Counted from the stretch's first letter, positions 42,967 through 51,711 are shown. The stretch is DNA of 60,078 nucleotides from Ferrovibrio sp. (GCF_002796975.1 NZ_PEKV01000005.1:717596-777673), one strand, 5' to 3'. The notes: a model not told the origin generated them from the letters alone. Translations and numbers: made by a program.

Positions 42967-44199
42967 ATGCCTGAAACCTTCATTCCCTCCGGCACCACCG
43001 ATGTTGCCGACCTGATCAAATGGGCCGCCGCCGAAGGCAAGCCGCTCAGCCTGCATGGCCATCGCAGCAAGGCCGGGCTCGGTCGTCCCGCACAGACCGA
43101 ATACGCACTCGATATCGGCCGGCTCAGTGGGATTCTGGATTACGAACCGGCCGAACTGGTGCTGACCCTGCGCCCCGGCACGCTGGTCTCCGATGTCGAA
43201 AAACTGCTGGGGGCCAGCCACCAGATGCTGGCCTTCGAGCCGCCGGATTACGGCCCGCTCTGGGGCGGGGCGGCGGCGCGCGGCACCATTGGGGGCGCCA
43301 TCGGCTGCAATCTCGCCGGGCCGCGCCGATTCAAGTCGGGTGCGGTGCGCGACCACCTGCTCGGTTTCACCGGCGTGTCGGGCCGCGGTGAAATCTTCAA
43401 GGCCGGCGCGAAAGTCGTGAAGAACGTCACCGGCTACGACCTGCCCAAGCTGGTCTGCGGCGCCTACGGCACATTGGTCGCACTGACCGAAGTGACGCTG
43501 AAGGTGCTGCCCGCGCCGGAGAAGACGCGCACGGTACTGATCTTCGGCCTCGACGACACGAAAGCGATTCAGGCACTCAGCGCCGCCGCCACTTCGCCGC
43601 ATGAAGTGGCGGGGCTGGCGCATCTGCCGGCCGGCATCGCCGCGCAATCCGGCATCGCCTATGTTGCCAGGGCGGGCACCAGTGTCACCGCGATCCGCGT
43701 CGAAGGCACGGAGGTGTCAGTCAAGGCGCGCTGCGAGGCGCTGCGCGATCTGCTGGTCAGCGTAGGGGCGCCGCTGGAAGAACTGCATTCGATGAATTCC
43801 GCCTGGCTGTGGCGCGAAATCCGCGACGTCGCAGCCTTCGTACTGCCGCAGGATCGTGTGCTGTGGCGGATCTCCGTGGCGCCGATGAGCGGGCCATCTG
43901 TTACCGCCGCGATTGCGCAGGCACAGCCCGACGCACAGTTCTTCTACGACTGGGCCGGCGGCCTGGTCTGGCTCACTTTGCCGCCCGCCGAAGACGCCCA
44001 TGCGGCGCTGGTGCGCAGCACTGTTGCCGGGAACGGCGGCGGCCATGCCACGCTGTTCCGTGCCGATGCGGCGACCCGCGCCGCTGTGCCGGTGTTCCAG
44101 CCGCAGCCGGAGGCTTTGGCCGCGCTCAGCCGCCGCGTGAAGGACAGCTTCGATCCGATGAATATCCTCAATCCGGGCCGCATGGTCGCGGGAACCTAA
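42967..44199 (+). CDS. glcE: Glycolate oxidase FAD-binding subunit GlcE
   Basis: Second FAD-binding subunit of glycolate oxidase, 410 residues. It has a shorter PCMH-type domain: LSLHGHRSKAGLGRPAQTEY, the segment WGGAAARGTIGGAIGCNLAG, and the conserved KNVTGYDLPKLVCGAYGTLV typical of GlcE. It ends DPMNILNPGRM. It lies after the palindromic repeat and one base before glcF. Confidence 0.95.
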   Translation: MPETFIPSGTTDVADLIKWAAAEGKPLSLHGHRSKAGLGRPAQTEYALDIGRLSGILDYEPAELVLTLRPGTLVSDVEKLLGASHQMLAFEPPDYGPLWGGAAARGTIGGAIGCNLAGPRRFKSGAVRDHLLGFTGVSGRGEIFKAGAKVVKNVTGYDLPKLVCGAYGTLVALTEVTLKVLPAPEKTRTVLIFGLDDTKAIQALSAAATSPHEVAGLAHLPAGIAAQSGIAYVARAGTSVTAIRVEGTEVSVKARCEALRDLLVSVGAPLEELHSMNSAWLWREIRDVAAFVLPQDRVLWRISVAPMSGPSVTAAIAQAQPDAQFFYDWAGGLVWLTLPPAEDAHAALVRSTVAGNGGGHATLFRADAATRAAVPVFQPQPEALAALSRRVKDSFDPMNILNPGRMVAGT

Positions 44200-44200
44200 C

Positions 44201-45499
44201 ATGCAAACTTCCTTCACCCTGGCCCAGCTTGCCGATCCGGACATTGCCGCCTCGAACGACATTCTGCGCAAATGCGTGCATTGCGGTTTCTGCACGGCCA
44301 CATGCCCGACCTATGTGCTGCTCGGCGATGAGCGCGACAGTCCGCGCGGGCGCATCTATCTGATCAAGCAGATGCTGGAGGGCGGGCATGACGCCACGGA
44401 AGAAACCGTGCGCCATGTCGATCGGTGTTTAAGTTGCCTTTCTTGCATGACCACCTGCCCGAGCAGCGTGCATTACATGCATCTGGTCGATCACGCGCGC
44501 GCCCATATCGAAGAGACGTATCAACGCCCGCTGATGGACCGCCTGCTGCGCGGAGTCCTTGCGCGCGTGCTGCCCCATCCGGGCCTGTTCCGCCTCAGCC
44601 TGCGTCTGGCGACCATCGGCAAGCTGTTCCGTTTCCTGCTGCCGAAGAAACTGAAAGCCATGGTCGCGCTGGCGCCGGCTTCGCTGCCGCCGGCCTCTCC
44701 GCTGGACCAGCCGCAGGTGTTCAAAGCGGAAGGCGAACGGCGCATGCGCGTCGCCATGCTGACCGGCTGCGCCCAGCGCGTGCTCGACCCCGAGATCAAC
44801 GCCGCCACGATACGCCTGCTGACGCGGCATGGCTGCGAGGTCGTGGTCGCACAGGGCGCCGGCTGCTGCGGTGCGCTGACGCATCACATGGGCAAGGAAG
44901 ACGACGCCCATGCCAAAGCGAAGGCGAATATCGCCGCCTGGACCGCTGAACTGGAGGGCGAGGGGCTGGACGCGGTGGTGATCAATGCCTCGGGCTGCGG
45001 CACCACGGTGAAAGACTACGGTTTCATGCTGCGCAGCGATGCGGCTTGGGCGGAGCGGGCCGCGAAGATCGGCGCGCTGGCGAAAGACATCACCGAAGTG
45101 ATGCGCGATCTCGGCCTGAAGCCTGTGGCCGACCTGCCGCCGCTGACGGTCGCCTATCACAGCGCCTGTTCATTGCAGCATGGCCAGAAGATCACGGCCT
45201 TGCCCAAGCAGTTGCTCAGCCAGGCCGGATTCACGGTGAAGGATGTGCCGGAAGCGCATCTGTGCTGCGGCTCGGCGGGAACTTACAACCTGCTGCAGCC
45301 GGAGCTTTCGGCGCAGCTGCGCGACCGCAAGGTGAAGAACATCGCCTCCACCCATGCGGATGCCGTGGCGGCTGGCAATATCGGCTGTCTGGTGCAGATT
45401 GCCCAGGGATCAAAAAGCTTGGGTATGGAGACGCCGGTGCTGCATACGGTGCAGCTGCTCGACTGGGCGACCGGCGGACCGCGCCCGAAGAATCTCTAA
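44201..45499 (+). CDS. glcF: Glycolate oxidase iron-sulfur subunit GlcF
   Basis: Electron-transfer subunit carrying two 4Fe-4S clusters, 432 residues. The cluster motifs are CVHCGFCTATCP (Cys25, 28, 31, 35) and CLSCLSCMTTCP (Cys77, 80, 83, 87). They are followed by two cysteine-rich CCG-type domains with GAGCCGALTHHMGKED and HLCCGSAGTYNLLQPE. It completes the glcDEF set and probably passes electrons to quinone at the membrane. No glcG or glcB follows. Confidence 0.96.
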   Translation: MQTSFTLAQLADPDIAASNDILRKCVHCGFCTATCPTYVLLGDERDSPRGRIYLIKQMLEGGHDATEETVRHVDRCLSCLSCMTTCPSSVHYMHLVDHARAHIEETYQRPLMDRLLRGVLARVLPHPGLFRLSLRLATIGKLFRFLLPKKLKAMVALAPASLPPASPLDQPQVFKAEGERRMRVAMLTGCAQRVLDPEINAATIRLLTRHGCEVVVAQGAGCCGALTHHMGKEDDAHAKAKANIAAWTAELEGEGLDAVVINASGCGTTVKDYGFMLRSDAAWAERAAKIGALAKDITEVMRDLGLKPVADLPPLTVAYHSACSLQHGQKITALPKQLLSQAGFTVKDVPEAHLCCGSAGTYNLLQPELSAQLRDRKVKNIASTHADAVAAGNIGCLVQIAQGSKSLGMETPVLHTVQLLDWATGGPRPKNL

Positions 45500-45513
45500 A
45501 AGAAGAGTCGCGC

Positions 45514-45744
45514 TTACTTCTTGACCGGCTGTGCGGCCTGCTCGGCGCGGGCGCGACACTGCGTCTCGGCGACCATGCGCTGCTGCTCGGTCATTTTCTG
45601 GCCGGCCTTCAGGCCGCTGCGCAGGTCGCGCATGCAGGCTTCGATGGCGGCGGCGGTGCCGGGCTGCGACTGAGCCTGGGCCTGCACGGCGAAAAACGTG
45701 CCGGCGGCAATCAGCAGGGCAAGGGCGAAGGCATGATCGCGCAT
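45514..45744 (-). CDS. Small secreted protein of unknown function
   Basis: A 76-residue protein with a signal peptide: RDHAFALALLIAAGTFFAVQAQAQ, probably cut after AQAQ. The mature part is about 50 residues, helical and polar, with two cysteines (IEACMRDLR and ETQCRARAEQ). It slightly resembles PsiF-type periplasmic proteins but is too short to assign. The ATG at 45744 starts exactly at the signal peptide; 25 further codons upstream look non-coding. It converges on glcF. Confidence 0.55.
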   Translation of the reverse strand: MRDHAFALALLIAAGTFFAVQAQAQSQPGTAAAIEACMRDLRSGLKAGQKMTEQQRMVAETQCRARAEQAAQPVKK

Positions 45745-45862
45745 AGGTCTGATCCTGATAAAACGGCGTAACCGCGCCCTTGTACGGGATGCCGGCCGGA
45801 AAACGAAATAATTTTTCAATCACTATACGGATCGCGCCGGATTCATTGACTGAATCACCGGC

Positions 45863-46750
45863 TCAGGCAGCAATCAACCGCCCGTGCGCGCTCCGGAAAT
45901 TTCCCGGACTGGCGCCAAAGCGGGCGCGGAAACCGGCATTGAATGTGGACAGGTCGCCGAAGCCGGCATCCCAGGCAATGGCGCTGACCGGGTCGTTGCT
46001 GCTGCACAGCCGTTCGGCGGCCCGGTGCAGCCGCAGGCCGAGCAGATACTGGTGCGGCGTGACACCGGTGATGCGGCGGAAGCTGCGCAGGAAATGGTAC
46101 TTGCTCATGCAGGCCACGGCGGCCAGGCCCGCGAGATCGAGCGGTTCGGCAGCATGAACTTCGATATGACGCAGCACGCGGCTGATGCGCCGGCTGTCTG
46201 CTGCCGAGGGCAGCACCGAACGGGCATTGCCGCCGGCGACGGCCTCCACCACGGCTTCGGCCATGTCGATGGCCAGTTCTTCGACTGCCATGTGATTTGG
46301 CGTCATGCGGTTTGGTGTCTGGGTATTTGCCGCGAGCGCCGCCATCTCCGCCATCGGCCGGTACAGGGATTTCAGTGCCGGCAGCATGGCGGCCGTGAAA
46401 CGGAAGCGGCTGCTGCCCGCCGTGCTGGCGGCGATTTCCTCGAACAGCGCGGGGCTGAACTGCAGGCTGACGCAGCGGTCGCCGCTGCCATGGTCGTGGC
46501 CGCATTCGTAGCAGGCGCCGAAATTTCCCAGCATCACCGCGCCGGGATAGAGCAGGGCGCGGCCGCTGTCGCAGCGATACTGGAAAGAACCCTCCAGCAC
46601 CGCGGCAATGGCGACGCTGGCATGCCGTTCCTCGAAGGGGCGATCCTGTGGCCCGGCCTCGCAGACGAACTCGTTCAATGTCCAGTCGGCGTCGCGCGCG
46701 ATGACGCGGGCGGCCGGAATGGGATTGATCTGGGAGGTAAGCCCGGGCAT
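45863..46750 (-). CDS. AraC-family transcriptional regulator
   Basis: About 295 residues with an N-terminal cupin-like sensor (including GSFQYRCDSGRALLYPGAVM and FGACYECGHDHGSGDRC, rich in Cys and His). The C-terminal double helix-turn-helix has LAGLAAVACMSKYHFLRSFR, GVTPHQYLLGLRLHRAAERL and AWDAGFGDLSTFNAGFRARF, diagnostic of AraC. The start is uncertain: ATG 46750 is used, with a TTG at 46777 possible. It diverges from the glyoxalase/SRPBCC pair, its likely target by inference. Confidence 0.9.
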   Translation of the reverse strand: MPGLTSQINPIPAARVIARDADWTLNEFVCEAGPQDRPFEERHASVAIAAVLEGSFQYRCDSGRALLYPGAVMLGNFGACYECGHDHGSGDRCVSLQFSPALFEEIAASTAGSSRFRFTAAMLPALKSLYRPMAEMAALAANTQTPNRMTPNHMAVEELAIDMAEAVVEAVAGGNARSVLPSAADSRRISRVLRHIEVHAAEPLDLAGLAAVACMSKYHFLRSFRRITGVTPHQYLLGLRLHRAAERLCSSNDPVSAIAWDAGFGDLSTFNAGFRARFGASPGNFRSAHGRLIAA

Positions 46751-46875
46751 GGGCGCAAGAATAGCAATTTTCCCCAAGCCCGGGAACCGCAGACCGGGGC
46801 ATGGTGCGGCTCCCGGCGGTCACTGCTGCCGGAAATTTGCCCAGAACGTCACCCGGAAATTTGCAGGGGAAAACA

Positions 46876-47253
46876 ATGCTCAATCACGTGTCCATCGGTG
46901 TTCGCAATACGGCGAAGACCAAGGCTTTCTACGACGCCGTCCTCAAACCTCTGGGTTATACCTGCCTCAGCGAAGGCGAGGGTTCGCTCGGCTATGGCGA
47001 CAAGACCGTGGTGCTGTGGATTAGCCAGACCGACAAACCCGTGCCGGCCGACATGGCGTCGGGCCTGCATTTCTGCTTCGACGCGCCGACCCGCAAGGGC
47101 GTCGCAGCTTTCCATGCCGCGGCGCTGGCGCAGGGCGGCCAGGATAACGGTCAGCCCGGCCTGCGCGCCGATTACGGCGACAACTATTATGCGGCTTTCG
47201 CGATCGACCCGGACGGCTACCGGATCGAGGCTTACTGCAGCAAAGCTGGCTGA
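46876..47253 (+). CDS. VOC-family (glyoxalase-like) protein
   Basis: A 125-residue single-module VOC protein: LNHVSIGVRNTAKTKAFYDA, then VLKPLGYTCLSEGEG, and ending AFAIDPDGYRIEAYC. Metal-ligand positions (His4, His in GLHFCFD, Glu near the end) are compatible with a glyoxalase/dioxygenase-type site, but the substrate is unknown. GGGGA precedes the ATG. It is followed after 14 bases by an SRPBCC gene and lies opposite an AraC regulator. Confidence 0.87.
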   Translation: MLNHVSIGVRNTAKTKAFYDAVLKPLGYTCLSEGEGSLGYGDKTVVLWISQTDKPVPADMASGLHFCFDAPTRKGVAAFHAAALAQGGQDNGQPGLRADYGDNYYAAFAIDPDGYRIEAYCSKAG

Positions 47254-47267
47254 GAAAGGGCATACCG

Positions 47268-47663
47268 ATGCCGACGATCCGTAAAGAACTCACCGTGGCC
47301 GCCGGCATCGACCGCGTCTGGGCGGCGTTCCGCGATACCGGCGCCGTCCATCGGCTGGCACCGGGCTTCGTCACCGACTGCAGGCTGGAAGAGGGCGGCG
47401 CGGCGCGCATCGTCACCTTCGCCAACGGCATCGTAGCGCGCGAGGCGATTGTCGATCTCGACGAGGCGGCGCATCGCCTGGCCTATTCGGCCAGCGGCGG
47501 GCGCCTGACGCATCACAATGCCTCGTTCACGGTGACGGAAGACGGCCCCGGCCGCTGCCGCATCGTCTGGCGTGCCGACCTGCTGCCAGCCGAGATGAAG
47601 CCGGCCATCGAGGCGATGATGGAGCAGGGCGTCGCCGCCATGCAGCGCCTGTTCGGCCCGTAA
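47268..47663 (+). CDS. SRPBCC (polyketide cyclase/START-like) family protein
   Basis: A 131-residue lipid-binding-type fold: TIRKELTVAAGIDRVWAAFR, ALPHA-strand region LEEGGAARIVTFANGIVARE, LAYSASGGRLTHHNASFTV and a long C-terminal helix EMKPAIEAMMEQGVAAMQR. Proteins of this group bind hydrophobic ligands or act as cyclases; no specific role is known. It is probably co-transcribed with the upstream VOC gene and converges on the phosphatase gene with 3 bases between stops. Confidence 0.82.
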   Translation: MPTIRKELTVAAGIDRVWAAFRDTGAVHRLAPGFVTDCRLEEGGAARIVTFANGIVAREAIVDLDEAAHRLAYSASGGRLTHHNASFTVTEDGPGRCRIVWRADLLPAEMKPAIEAMMEQGVAAMQRLFGP

Positions 47664-47666
47664 CGA

Positions 47667-48182
47667 CTACTTTGAACCGAGGCGCTGGTTGATCTCGATC
47701 AGCAGCGCCTCGGTCACCGTCTCGCACATGCGCCAGACGATGTCGAAGCCATCCGAATTGCCATAATAGGGATCGGGCACGTCGCGGCCGAAACGCGGCG
47801 CGTAGGAAAGATACAGCTTCACCCGGTCGCGATACGGTGGCGGGCAGAGTTTCAGCAGCTGGCGGTAATGCCCTTCATCCATCGCCAGGATCAGGTCGAA
47901 GCCGGCGAAATCCTCCAGTGTCACCTGGCGGGCGCGCAGCACGCTCAGGTCGACGCCGAAGCGCTGCGCATGGGCGGTGCTGCGGCGGTCGGGCGGATCG
48001 CCGACGTGATAGTCATGCGTACCGGCGGAATCGACCCGCACCCGGTCAGCCAGCCCGGCGCGCTGCAGGGCATGGCGCAGCAGGCCGTCGGCGGTGGGCG
48101 AACGGCAGATGTTGCCGGTGCAGACCATCAGGATGGCGAAGTCTGGTTTGGGGTCAGGCTTGGCGGCAGGGGTGGCTGTCAT
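47667..48182 (-). CDS. Low-molecular-weight protein-tyrosine phosphatase
   Basis: A 171-residue cytoplasmic phosphatase. The P-loop is VCTGNICRSP with nucleophile Cys21 and Arg27 (C-x5-R), and the general acid lies in DVPDPYYG. Length and order match the family. Two starts are possible: ATG 48182 is used because it lies closer to the conserved core; ATG 48203 would add seven residues. The relatives divide between exopolysaccharide control and arsenate reduction; nothing nearby decides. Confidence 0.92.
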   Translation of the reverse strand: MTATPAAKPDPKPDFAILMVCTGNICRSPTADGLLRHALQRAGLADRVRVDSAGTHDYHVGDPPDRRSTAHAQRFGVDLSVLRARQVTLEDFAGFDLILAMDEGHYRQLLKLCPPPYRDRVKLYLSYAPRFGRDVPDPYYGNSDGFDIVWRMCETVTEALLIEINQRLGSK

Positions 48183-48257
48183 GACCTGAGGGAAGCATTC
48201 CAAAGGAGGTGCCGCAAGGCACTACCAAGCCGCCGTCGCCCATTCTAAAGTATTGGC

Positions 48258-48740
48258 ATGCCGACGCCGCCGCCCGACGACGAAACCGCCCTGCTCGATA
48301 TCAACGCCGCGTTTTACCGCGCGTTTGCTTCGCGTGACATCGACGCCATGGAGACGCTGTGGGCCAAGACGGCGCCTGTCGTCTGCATCCATCCGGGCTG
48401 GCCGCCGCTGATGGGCCGCGAGGCCGTGCTGGAAGGCTGGCGCCGCATCCTGTCCAACCCGTCGCAGCCGGCGTTGCAGATGATGGGGCCGCGCGTCACG
48501 CTGTGGGGCGATGTGGCGCTGGTGATCTGCTTCGAGAAGGTCGAGGACCAGTATCTGATCGCCTCGAATGTGTTCGTGCGCGAGGGCAAGGCCTGGCGGC
48601 TCAGCCATCACCAGGCCGGACCGGTGGCCAGCCCGCCGACCGGCGCGAATGACGACGACGAGCAGGATATCGACGACGACCTCGATGACGAGGATGAAGA
48701 CGACGACGATCTCGATCCGCCGTCGGGGACCATTCACTAA
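48258..48740 (+). CDS. NTF2-like (SnoaL/DUF4440) protein with acidic tail
   Basis: A 160-residue protein. Residues 10-125 form an NTF2/SnoaL-like cone fold: LDINAAFYRAFASRDIDAME, WPPLMGREAVLEGWRRIL, VALVICFEKVEDQYLIASNV and the Trp-rich closing strand KAWRLSHHQAGPV. The last 30 or so residues are almost entirely Asp and Glu (DDDEQDIDDDLDDEDEDDDD), an unusual disordered tail. The function is unknown; the fold can be enzymatic or ligand-binding. Confidence 0.82.
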   Translation: MPTPPPDDETALLDINAAFYRAFASRDIDAMETLWAKTAPVVCIHPGWPPLMGREAVLEGWRRILSNPSQPALQMMGPRVTLWGDVALVICFEKVEDQYLIASNVFVREGKAWRLSHHQAGPVASPPTGANDDDEQDIDDDLDDEDEDDDDLDPPSGTIH

Positions 48741-48748
48741 ACAGGAAA

Positions 48749-48856
48749 CCCTCACCCTCCCACCGCTTCGCGGCGGTGCCCTCCCTCTCCCGCAAGCGGG
48801 CGAGGGCGAGGTCGGACTCCCTCTCCCATGCAATGGGAGAGGGTTGGGGTGAGGGG
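48749..48856. repeat. Palindromic CCCTCACCCTCCC intergenic repeat, copy 1
   Basis: A 108-base compound palindrome starting CCCTCACCCTCCC and ending GGGGTGAGGGG. Its internal hairpins include CCGC-TTCG-GCGG, CTCTCCCGCAAGCGGGCGAG and CTCTCCCATGCAATGGGAGAG. It fills the space up to the rlmJ stop codon. The family recurs at 54126-54249 and 54598-54704. Confidence 0.88.
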
Positions 48857-48857
48857 C

Positions 48858-49715
48858 TTAGTTCGCCTTCACCAGCGTCGTAATCCGCGCCCCAGCGCCG
48901 CTTTCGCGCGCCATGCGGGTCTTCAGAAACTCCAGCATCGGCTTGAGAGTCTCGGCGAACTGCCAGGGCGGATTGATCACCAGCAGGCCGCTGCCGTTCA
49001 TCTGCCTGGCGTCTTTCGCCGGCCGCACCGTCAGTTCGAGACACAGCGTCTCGACCTTGATCTGCCGGGCCAGTGCGGACTTCCACTGGTCGATGCTCTT
49101 CTGGTCCTTGATCGGATACCACACGGCAAGCTGCCCGGTGGCCCAGCGCTGATGCGTCAGCAGCACGGCTTTGCTCAGCGTGTCGAATTCATCCTTCGCC
49201 TCGAAGGCCGGGTCGATCAGCGCCAGACCTCTGCGCGGCGTCGGCGGTGTCAGCGCCTTCAGCGCCTCGAAACCGTCGCGATGATGCACCGAGACAGCCG
49301 GGTCGCGCCCGATATTCTGCCGCAGCGTTTCGGCATCCTGCGGATGCAATTCGCAGAGCGAAACGCGGTCGCCGGCACGGACGCTGTCCTGCAGCAGCCA
49401 GGGTGAACCGGGATAGCGCCGCAGCCCGCTGCCGCCGGCTTTGAGATCGGGGTTGAGCCGTTTCAGTGCATCCCAGTAGCGTGGCAGGAGTTTCGCAGCC
49501 GCCGGATCGGACAGCACGGCGCCGATGCCGAAGCGATATTCGCCGCTGCGCTGCGCCTCGTCGGCGGCGAGATCGTAGAGGCCGAGACCGGCATGGCTGT
49601 CGATCAGATGCACCGGATTGGGCTTGCGGTGCAAAGCATCAAGCAGCTCCAGCAGCACGACATGCTTCAGCACGTCGCCGAAATTGCCGGCATGAAAGGC
49701 GTGGCGGTAGTTCAT
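48858..49715 (-). CDS. rlmJ: 23S rRNA (adenine(2030)-N6)-methyltransferase RlmJ
   Basis: Methylates A2030 of 23S rRNA with S-adenosylmethionine. The 285-residue protein has the family N-terminus NYRHAFHAGNFGDVLKHVVL, the SAM-binding IDSHAGLGLYDL, and the catalytic-loop segment LALIDPAFEAKDEF. The motif reads DPAF where N6-adenine methyltransferases usually have D/N-P-P-F/Y, a small deviation. Length is normal. It stands alone on its strand. Confidence 0.94.
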   Translation of the reverse strand: MNYRHAFHAGNFGDVLKHVVLLELLDALHRKPNPVHLIDSHAGLGLYDLAADEAQRSGEYRFGIGAVLSDPAAAKLLPRYWDALKRLNPDLKAGGSGLRRYPGSPWLLQDSVRAGDRVSLCELHPQDAETLRQNIGRDPAVSVHHRDGFEALKALTPPTPRRGLALIDPAFEAKDEFDTLSKAVLLTHQRWATGQLAVWYPIKDQKSIDQWKSALARQIKVETLCLELTVRPAKDARQMNGSGLLVINPPWQFAETLKPMLEFLKTRMARESGAGARITTLVKAN

Positions 49716-49759
49716 GCCGGCTCTTTACGGCATCAGGGAGATAAGGGCTAGGCCCCGGA

Positions 49760-50431
49760 TCAGACCTTCGCCTTCAGCAGCGCCAGTTCGATGGCTTTGG
49801 TCACCTTGGCGTCGGTCGGCTTGACCGGCGTGGCGAAGCCTTCGACCAGTTTGCCGTCGGCGCCGATCAGGTATTTGTGGAAATTCCATTTTGGCAGTGC
49901 GTCCTCGCCCAGTTCGGCGGCGATCCAGCGATAGAGCGGATGCGCGTTCGGGCCCTTCACCACCTGCTTCTCGGCGAGCGGGAAATCGATGTCGAAGTTC
50001 ACCTCGCAGAATTCCTTGATCTGCGCCGCCGTGCCGGGCTCCTGGCCGCCGAAATCGTTCGACGGCACGCCGAGCACGACCAGGCCGCGGTCGCGATACT
50101 GTTTGTAGACCTTTTCCAGGTCGGCATATTGCGGGGTGAAGCCGCATTGCGAGGCGGTGTTGACCAGCAGCACGACCTTGCCCTTGTACTGCTTCAGCGG
50201 CATGGGCGTGCCGTCGATCCCGGTCAGTTCGAAATCATGCGCGGTCATGCCGGTGGTCCCTCTTTTGCTGATCTGCTGGGCCTGCACATTGCTGCCGAAG
50301 GGGCCGAGCGCCACCAGGGCAGCGGCGATCAGCGGCAGGGACGCGATCGTCCCGACCAGCCGGCGGCGCATCGACGGCATCGGCAGCCTGCTAAACGTAT
50401 GATTTCCTGTGTCCATGCTGTGGCCGCCCAT
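49760..50431 (-). CDS. Glutathione peroxidase-family protein, exported
   Basis: A thiol peroxidase of 223 residues. The catalytic cysteine is Cys96 in VNTASQCGFTPQ (Cys rather than selenocysteine), with FGGQEPGTAAQIKEFC and the Trp/Asn segment KWNFHKYLIG completing the active site. Residues 21-52 form a hydrophobic leader (RRRLVGTIASLPLIAAALVA...VQAQ), so it is probably periplasmic, unlike the usual cytosolic BtuE type. GGAGG precedes the ATG at 50431; starting at Met21 would give a shorter leader. Thioredoxin-like reductants are more likely than glutathione for Cys-type members. Confidence 0.92.
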   Translation of the reverse strand: MGGHSMDTGNHTFSRLPMPSMRRRLVGTIASLPLIAAALVALGPFGSNVQAQQISKRGTTGMTAHDFELTGIDGTPMPLKQYKGKVVLLVNTASQCGFTPQYADLEKVYKQYRDRGLVVLGVPSNDFGGQEPGTAAQIKEFCEVNFDIDFPLAEKQVVKGPNAHPLYRWIAAELGEDALPKWNFHKYLIGADGKLVEGFATPVKPTDAKVTKAIELALLKAKV

Positions 50432-50529
50432 GATTCAGCCTCCATTAACGCTACCCGGGCTTAACTATAGCGTTATCAACCCGTCCGGGCAGCAGCTTGT
50501 TGCGCCCGCCAAACGCCTTTCGGAGGCGA

Positions 50530-51633
50530 ATGCCGATGCCGACCCTGCTCACCTTTGCCGCGCTGTCGCTGATCGCCCTGGTCGCCGGCGTGTCGCTGAC
50601 CCGGCTGGTGCCCGGTCTGAGCGCCCAGCATCCCGGCATCCTGGCACTCGGCCTGCTGATGCTGTTCTGGGCGGTTCGCGAGATCCTGCTGCGCCGCCGG
50701 GTGCAGAAGCGCCTGCTGGCCGAAATCGAGGAACTGGCCGAGGAGGTACTGCGCCTGCGCGACCAGGAGGCCGTACCGACCATGGTCCCGGGCATGATCG
50801 ACGTGCAGCCCGAAGCTCTCGCCGCCCGCCAGCCGGCGAACGAGCCGCGCCTCACTGTGCCCGATCCGCTGCGCGCGCCCGCGCCGGCCGATGACGGTAC
50901 GCTGCTGGAAGCCGTGCGCGATGCGCTGAACAACAACCGCGTCGAGCTGCATGTGCAGCCGATCGTGACGCTGCCGCAGCGCAAGATCCGTTTCTTCGAA
51001 CTGCTGGCCCGGCCGCGCGATGCCGACGGCAAGGCCTATCCGGCCGCCGCCTGCCTGCAGGCGCTGGATGCCGCCGGCCTGCGCGCCGAATTCGATGCGC
51101 TGATGCTGCTGCGCGGCGTGCAGATGGTGCGCAAGCTGGAGCAGCGCGCCAAGGATGTCGGCTTCTTCCTCAATCTCTCGCCCGACATGCTGGCGCAGAT
51201 CGAGACTTTCAATCCGCTCTACGATTTCCTCACCCGCGAACGCGAGCATGCCGCCAATATCGTGCTGGAATTCAGCTACGAGGGCGTGCGCCTGCTCGAT
51301 CGCAACGGGCTCTATCGCCTGGGTCAGCTGTCGGCGCTCGGCTTCGCGCTGTCGCTCGACGGCATCGACCGGCTCGACCTCGATTTTGCCGCGCTGGCCA
51401 AGACCGGCGTGCGTTTCCTGAAATTCAACGCCGGCTGCTTCACCGATCCGGCGGTGATCTCCCGTGCGACTGTCGATCCCGCCGATCTTGCCGAGATCTG
51501 CCGCCGCCACGACCTGATGCCGGTGCTGGCCAAGGTGGAGAAGGAAAACGAACTGCTGAAGCTCGCCGAGCTGAATTTCCCCTTCGGCCAGGGCCTGCTG
51601 TTCGGTCCGCCGAAGATGGCCAAAGCGGCGTAA
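50530..51633 (+). CDS. Membrane protein with degenerate EAL domain (TipF-like)
   Basis: A 367-residue protein. Two N-terminal membrane helices (about 3-24 and 34-51) are followed by a coiled-coil stretch (RRVQKRLLAEIEELAEEVLRLRDQ), a Pro/Ala linker and an EAL-type domain from about residue 127. Active-site motifs are degraded: EAL reads ELLAR, and the double-Asp loop DDFGTG reads LDGIDRLDLDF. FLNLSPDML, LKFN and FGQGLLFG are recognisable. It is probably a c-di-GMP-binding rather than hydrolysing protein. The two-helix, coiled-coil, degenerate-EAL layout matches Caulobacter TipF, a flagellar positioning factor. GGAGG precedes the ATG. Confidence 0.8.
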   Translation: MPMPTLLTFAALSLIALVAGVSLTRLVPGLSAQHPGILALGLLMLFWAVREILLRRRVQKRLLAEIEELAEEVLRLRDQEAVPTMVPGMIDVQPEALAARQPANEPRLTVPDPLRAPAPADDGTLLEAVRDALNNNRVELHVQPIVTLPQRKIRFFELLARPRDADGKAYPAAACLQALDAAGLRAEFDALMLLRGVQMVRKLEQRAKDVGFFLNLSPDMLAQIETFNPLYDFLTREREHAANIVLEFSYEGVRLLDRNGLYRLGQLSALGFALSLDGIDRLDLDFAALAKTGVRFLKFNAGCFTDPAVISRATVDPADLAEICRRHDLMPVLAKVEKENELLKLAELNFPFGQGLLFGPPKMAKAA

Positions 51634-51641
51634 CTCAATTT

Positions 51642-51711
51642 CGTCGTCCCCGCGAAGGCGGGAACCCAGTCGAGCCGCCGTGCTGGATCCCCGCTTTCGC
51701 GGGGATGACGA
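51642..51711. repeat. Paired REP palindromes (CCCCGCGAAGGCGGG family)
   Basis: Two hairpin units face each other: CGTCGTCCCCGCGAAGGCGG... and CTGGATCCCCGC-TTTC-GCGGGGATGACG. They are related to 17801-17829 and 54092-54113. The second hairpin is followed by ATTATTTTT on the plus strand, so it may double as the terminator of the EAL gene. Confidence 0.85.
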
